DNA of 39,073 nt from Colivivens sp964537205 (GTDB lineage: Bacteria; Bacteroidota; Bacteroidia; Bacteroidales; Bacteroidaceae). The notes under the pieces are model-generated. The model was given only the letters and a program-made list of their open reading frames with translations. It was not told the DNA's origin and searched no databases. This document shows, in pieces, positions 35,549 to 39,073 of the stretch; the stretch's first letter is position 1, and each line of letters begins with the position of its first letter. The stretch is taken from NCBI GenBank assembly GCA_964537205.1, contig CAZHZH010000015.1, forward strand, positions 1 to 39,073. Reading direction: 5' to 3'. Position numbers and translations under genes: made by a program.

Positions 35549-37300
35549 TTATGCTTTATGAGGTTCTATCATTTCCTTAACTTGATTGACATACTTATAA
35601 TACTGTTCCGACTTAAACTCAGAATAGTTCATTTGCTTGCATACATTGATCATCTTCTTGAAGAAGTCCATCACGTCAAGGAAGTTGTCGAACTTATAAT
35701 CTATTTCACAAATATCCGTAACCAAATCAAGAATTTCCTCCTGACGCTCTAAGGATGTCACAGCGTCAACCTCATCGAACGCATCCTGCTGCAGTAGTAC
35801 ATAGTCAATAATCTCAGACTTCCAGAATGTCTCATGATAATCTACCGGTACACCGTCATCGCCCAGGATGTTGATTTGCTCGGCTATCTCCTTTCCACGC
35901 TGCATGCGAGTCTTCAGGGCGAGCACCTTAGGTATCCATTTGTCATTTATCTTCTTTGAGATGTACTCTTTAAACTCTGGATATTCAAGGTACTTCGAAT
36001 ATGAGTCTATTGGATTTACCGCAGGGTAGCGTTTTTTATCGGCACGTTCCTGCTCCAATCCATAGAAGCAACGTGCTACTTTCTTTGTGTTCTCAGTCAC
36101 AGGTTCCTTAAGGTTTCCGCCCGCAGGTGACACTGTTCCTATAAAAGTAACAGAACCGACCTCGCCATTATTCAAATAAACATATCCGGCTCTTCCATAG
36201 AAGTTGCTGATAAGTGCGCCAAGATCCATAGGGAAAGCGTCAGGTCCCGGAAGTTCCTCCATACGGTTCGACATCTCACGCAACGCCTGCGCCCAACGTG
36301 ATGTTGAATCCGCCATAAGAAGCACGCGCAATCCCATTGACCTGTAATACTCAGCCATTGTCATTGCAGTATAAACCGACGCTTCACGGGCGGCGACAGG
36401 CATATTGGATGTATTGGCTATGATAATGGTTCGTTCCATTAATTTACGTCCTGTATGCGGGTCGATCAGCTCTGGGAATTCAGTAAAGATTTCAACCACC
36501 TCGTTAGCGCGCTCACCACATGCCGCGATAATCACAATATCGGCTTCCGCCTGTTTTGATATAGCATGCTGAAGGACTGTTTTACCTGTTCCAAATGGTC
36601 CTGGTATAAAGCCTGTTCCACCTTCTACTATAGGATTGAAGGTGTCAATAGTGCGCACACCTGTTTCCAACAGCTTGAAAGGACGTGGTTTTTCTTTGTA
36701 GTTGGTCATTGCGAACTTTACAGGCCAATGCTGAATCATATTGACCTTTATATCTTCGCCATCCTCTTTGTGCAGTACTGCTATAGTATCTGTTATCTTG
36801 TATTTTCCCGCTGGCACAATTGTTTTAACCATAGCTTTGCCCTCCATCTGAAAGGGAACCATTATCTTTAATGGTTGTGAGTTCTCAACAACCTTTCCCA
36901 ACCAGTCGGACGACTGTACCTCGTCACCGACCTTGACCAATGGTTCGAAATCCCATATCCGATCCTCATCCAATGGATTTGTATATTGTCCCCTCTTTAA
37001 GAAAATGCCTTCCATTTTATTGAGGTCGTTCTGCAAACCATCATAATTCTTTGATAACATACCAGGAGCAAGTTTAACCTCAAGCATGTGACCAGTAAAA
37101 TCTGCCGGAGCCCCGACCTTAAGACCTCGCGTCGATTCAAACACTTGCACATAAACATCAGAACCCACGACCTTGATAACCTCGGCCATCAGCCGGTCAC
37201 CTCCCGTCTCTATGTAGCATATCTCACCCTGAGACACCGGACCATCCACACCAAGAGTTACCATGTTGGCTATTACGCCTTTTACAGTTCCCTTCGTCAT
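35549..37300 (-). CDS. atpA: V-type ATPase subunit A (catalytic)
   Basis: The 583-residue catalytic subunit hydrolyses or makes ATP at the A/B interface. The P-loop is GPFGTGKT at 234-241 (Lys240) and the catalytic glutamate is Glu263 in ACGERANEVVE. The non-homologous bulge region typical of A subunits lies at about 110-200 (NPLDEDRIWDFEPLVKVGD). Other conserved segments are MADSTSRWAQALREMSNRMEE and PAGGNLKEPVTENT. Length and domain order are normal. The gene begins 3 nt after the DUF2764 gene and ends 5 nt before atpB. Confidence 0.97.
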   Translation of the reverse strand: MTKGTVKGVIANMVTLGVDGPVSQGEICYIETGGDRLMAEVIKVVGSDVYVQVFESTRGLKVGAPADFTGHMLEVKLAPGMLSKNYDGLQNDLNKMEGIFLKRGQYTNPLDEDRIWDFEPLVKVGDEVQSSDWLGKVVENSQPLKIMVPFQMEGKAMVKTIVPAGKYKITDTIAVLHKEDGEDIKVNMIQHWPVKFAMTNYKEKPRPFKLLETGVRTIDTFNPIVEGGTGFIPGPFGTGKTVLQHAISKQAEADIVIIAACGERANEVVEIFTEFPELIDPHTGRKLMERTIIIANTSNMPVAAREASVYTAMTMAEYYRSMGLRVLLMADSTSRWAQALREMSNRMEELPGPDAFPMDLGALISNFYGRAGYVYLNNGEVGSVTFIGTVSPAGGNLKEPVTENTKKVARCFYGLEQERADKKRYPAVNPIDSYSKYLEYPEFKEYISKKINDKWIPKVLALKTRMQRGKEIAEQINILGDDGVPVDYHETFWKSEIIDYVLLQQDAFDEVDAVTSLERQEEILDLVTDICEIDYKFDNFLDVMDFFKKMINVCKQMNYSEFKSEQYYKYVNQVKEMIEPHKA

Positions 37301-37303
37301 AAC

Positions 37304-38164
37304 TTATATCTGTTTTTTATTTCTATCATTTTTTATAAATTCATCTGGAACTTTGGCCTCGCCGCGCAGATTCTCTATAATCTGCCTGAAACGGGCCTTT
37401 CCTTCTTCTACATCCAAGATCTTCCATCTCTCTAACATCTCAAGCTTGCAAAAATAGATGAACAATGCCTCTATAGAAAAAGAGTCAATGAACAATTGTC
37501 CGTCCAACCACTCCCATCTGAATGCGTCAATCTTCTTCTCTTTGGTAACAGGATCTGTTTCTTCCGCCACTTTCATCAAGTCGACTACATAATCAAACTC
37601 ACGAGTCAAATCAAAGTCCTTGGCCTTGTTGTTACGTATCATTTCTGTAACTTCATTGTTTCCAAGGATGTATTTTGACACATTCAAACCGTTGTGCCTC
37701 GCTATTAATCCTGTAAGGATGTTTGTCACGTTAAAGTTGAAACTATACCAATCAGCCATCAGCTTGTTTGGACATTTCAAGGCGAATTCATAGTATGCCT
37801 GCATCATGGCATCCTCAGGGAAAAAAGAGTCCTTGCTACTATTAAACTCATAAGTACGGGCGTACTCAGACATGAACGCGGGGAAACGATGGACGTTGAA
37901 ATTCATCTCTCTCGCAGACTTGATCAAATCCTTGTACTGATCCATAACGAAATTCCCATACGGGCTTGTCTCCGCATCCGGATCTTTTAGAAGCTTAACC
38001 AAATTCAAACAGTCATATCGCAAAAAGAAATAGTAGAGCAATTTCTTGTCGCGTTTAGAAAGCACGTCGTAACATTCCTCTTTCAGTTCTCCGACAGTCT
38101 TCGCCTGCTTGGTATCCAGAAAGATTTCCGGCAAACCTGCCATTAAACAATAGTAATGCCCCAT
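37304..38164 (-). CDS. DUF2764 protein of the V-ATPase operon
   Basis: A 286-residue, mostly helical soluble protein with the DUF2764 signature opening YYCLMAGLPEIFLD. Segments such as KKLLYYFFLRYDCLNLVKLL and the long helices around FNVTNILTGLIARHNGL resemble the helical pattern of V-ATPase subunit C/AC39, the socket joining the central stalk to the c ring. Genes of this family occupy the same position between subunits E and A in V-ATPase operons of Chlamydia, spirochaetes and other Bacteroidota. No separate subunit C or F gene is present here, so it may perform one of those roles; this is an inference. The gene ends 3 nt before atpA. Confidence 0.9.
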   Translation of the reverse strand: MGHYYCLMAGLPEIFLDTKQAKTVGELKEECYDVLSKRDKKLLYYFFLRYDCLNLVKLLKDPDAETSPYGNFVMDQYKDLIKSAREMNFNVHRFPAFMSEYARTYEFNSSKDSFFPEDAMMQAYYEFALKCPNKLMADWYSFNFNVTNILTGLIARHNGLNVSKYILGNNEVTEMIRNNKAKDFDLTREFDYVVDLMKVAEETDPVTKEKKIDAFRWEWLDGQLFIDSFSIEALFIYFCKLEMLERWKILDVEEGKARFRQIIENLRGEAKVPDEFIKNDRNKKQI

Positions 38165-38210
38165 CTCCAGTTTATTTACTCAACACCTTATTATTTGTAC
38201 TTAGAGCATA

Positions 38211-38807
38211 TTATGACTTAAAAAGCATCTCTACAAGTTGCGGACGTAAGAAAGACTTGAAATAGTCCTCAAATTCTTCCTCGCCGAAATTAATCTTGTA
38301 TGAGCCATCCGCAGGCTCTATTGAAAACAAAGCTTTTTGACCATGTACGCCTTGGATCTTCACACCCTTGTCGAGCAATGATTTTGCCTCCGATGCAAAA
38401 ACGGCCTTAAGCCCTGTCGCATCTTCCGTCGAAATCACTATATCCTCCTGCGCGCCCCATTTCTCAGCAAGTTTCAGAATAAACTTATTCATGAAATCCT
38501 TATCTGCTACGACGGTTTTTACTACATCCTTTACTGTGTTTTCAGTCAGGACATTAACAATTTCCGTCTTCAACGCGCTCAAGGCTTGTCCCGAGTACAT
38601 TTTTAATTCAGATTTAGTGTTCGCATCCAAAGCTTCCGCATCCTTTTTCGCGGAGGCTATTATGTCATTAGCCTGGACCTTGGCGTCACTTATGATTTTA
38701 GCAGATTCCTCTTTTGCCGCCGAAACAAGTTTCTCTGCTTCAGCCTTACCTTTTTCGACACCCTCATTCAAGAGTTTATCTGTCAATTCCTGGATTTTAC
38801 TTTCCAT
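38211..38807 (-). CDS. atpE: V-type ATPase subunit E (peripheral stalk)
   Basis: The 198-residue subunit E forms the peripheral stalk that anchors the A3B3 head to subunit I. The N-terminal ~100 residues are a long Lys/Ala/Glu-rich coiled coil (KAEAEKLVSAAKEESAKI and following), and the C-terminal ~90 residues form the globular head-binding domain ending SFLRPQLVEMLFKS. It is the first gene of the operon and has a good promoter 27 nt upstream. The usual partner subunit G/H is not encoded in the operon. Confidence 0.92.
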   Translation of the reverse strand: MESKIQELTDKLLNEGVEKGKAEAEKLVSAAKEESAKIISDAKVQANDIIASAKKDAEALDANTKSELKMYSGQALSALKTEIVNVLTENTVKDVVKTVVADKDFMNKFILKLAEKWGAQEDIVISTEDATGLKAVFASEAKSLLDKGVKIQGVHGQKALFSIEPADGSYKINFGEEEFEDYFKSFLRPQLVEMLFKS

Positions 38808-38833
38808 ATAATTTGTACGTTTGTTTCAGTGTA

Positions 38834-38862
38834 CAAATATAATCATTTTTTCTCAGACGCAA
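38834..38862 (-). promoter_or_regulatory. V-ATPase operon promoter (TTG-18-TATATTTG)
   Basis: On the minus strand, TTG (CAA at 38860-38862) and TATATTTG (caaatata at 38834-38841) are separated by 18 nt, matching the Bacteroidota consensus. Transcription would begin near 38828, about 20 nt before atpE. No other promoter was seen inside the operon. Confidence 0.7.
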
Positions 38863-39043
38863 GAAAAATACTCAAATTAACTGCAACACATATTGGTTTT
38901 CAACTATAATTAAAACCTATTTGTAAAATGAATGCTCAGTGTTGCAATTTGCATATGGCAAAAATATTGGGGATGTAATAGGTGGTGCAATTCAAGCAAC
39001 AACTTAAACCATCACCAATGTATTCTTCAACGGTTCTTGTCAC

Positions 39044-39073
39044 AAAAAAAAAACGGATCCCCGGGAACTCCGT
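39044..39073 (-). terminator. Terminator of a gene beyond the right edge
   Basis: ACGGA at 39053-39057 pairs with TCCGT at 39069-39073, with an inner tcc/gga stem, and a run of ten A residues (39044-39053) gives a U-tract on the minus strand. It would end a leftward transcript from a gene outside the window. It may be cut by the window edge. Confidence 0.6.

Noticed and set aside
38928..38978. 16-codon frame with a Cys-Cys pair upstream of the V-ATPase promoter
   Set aside because: Too short, with no promoter or attenuator structure to support a leader peptide.
39055..39065. GGATCCCCGGG, identical to a common cloning-vector polylinker
   Set aside because: The word is embedded in a terminator-like hairpin with an A-run, which explains it naturally; eleven bases are too few to argue for vector contamination.

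Overview
The window comes from a member of the Bacteroidales (Bacteroidota). The signs are a SusC/SusD outer-membrane nutrient pair, many promoters of the Bacteroidota type (a TTG element about 18-20 nt upstream of TAnnTTTG), a B12-dependent ribonucleotide reductase, an animal/fungal-type (GT3) glycogen synthase, and a bacterial V-type ATPase operon. Base composition is moderate and coding density is high outside the first 1.1 kb. No tRNA, rRNA, CRISPR array, insertion sequence or prophage gene was recognised. The family within the order (Muribaculaceae is one guess) cannot be fixed from the sequence alone.

Layout. 1-1164 is a gene-poor, AT-rich stretch ending in the susC promoter. 1165-5853 (+) is an isolated susC-susD pair closed by a strong terminator. 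6066-8780 (+) holds a TGS/ThrRS-like domain fused to a uridine-kinase-like P-loop kinase, followed by an uncharacterised ATP-grasp-like protein. 8777-10453 (-) is a secreted GH10-like glycosidase whose 3' end overlaps the preceding gene by 4 bp. 10605-11292 (+) is a two-gene envelope operon. 11366-15765 (-) is dnaA, nrdJ and folB. 16118-18270 (-) is a cell-wall amidase followed by an MCE/MlaD protein. 18556-19335 (+) is a YD-repeat-like lipoprotein. 19514-26488 (+) is valS tightly followed by glycogen synthase and glucan phosphorylase. 26571-28352 (-) is a carboxyltransferase of the OadA/PycB family. 28498-29238 (-) is a DUF4923-like lipoprotein. 29394-31059 (+) is an MBL-fold hydrolase and panB. 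31123-38807 (-) is the complete seven-gene V-ATPase operon E-(DUF2764)-A-B-D-I-K. A terminator for a gene beyond the window lies at the right edge.

Most of the content is housekeeping and envelope biology. The points most worth a second look are: a biotinyl-like domain in the OadA/PycB homologue that has lost its biotin-accepting lysine; a V-ATPase c subunit whose residues match the Enterococcus hirae sodium site with identical spacing; the reduced V-ATPase subunit set with DUF2764 where a central-stalk subunit would be expected; the TGS-kinase plus ATP-grasp pair of unknown substrate; a changed DNA-contact motif in DnaA; and an 8-G tract early in susC.
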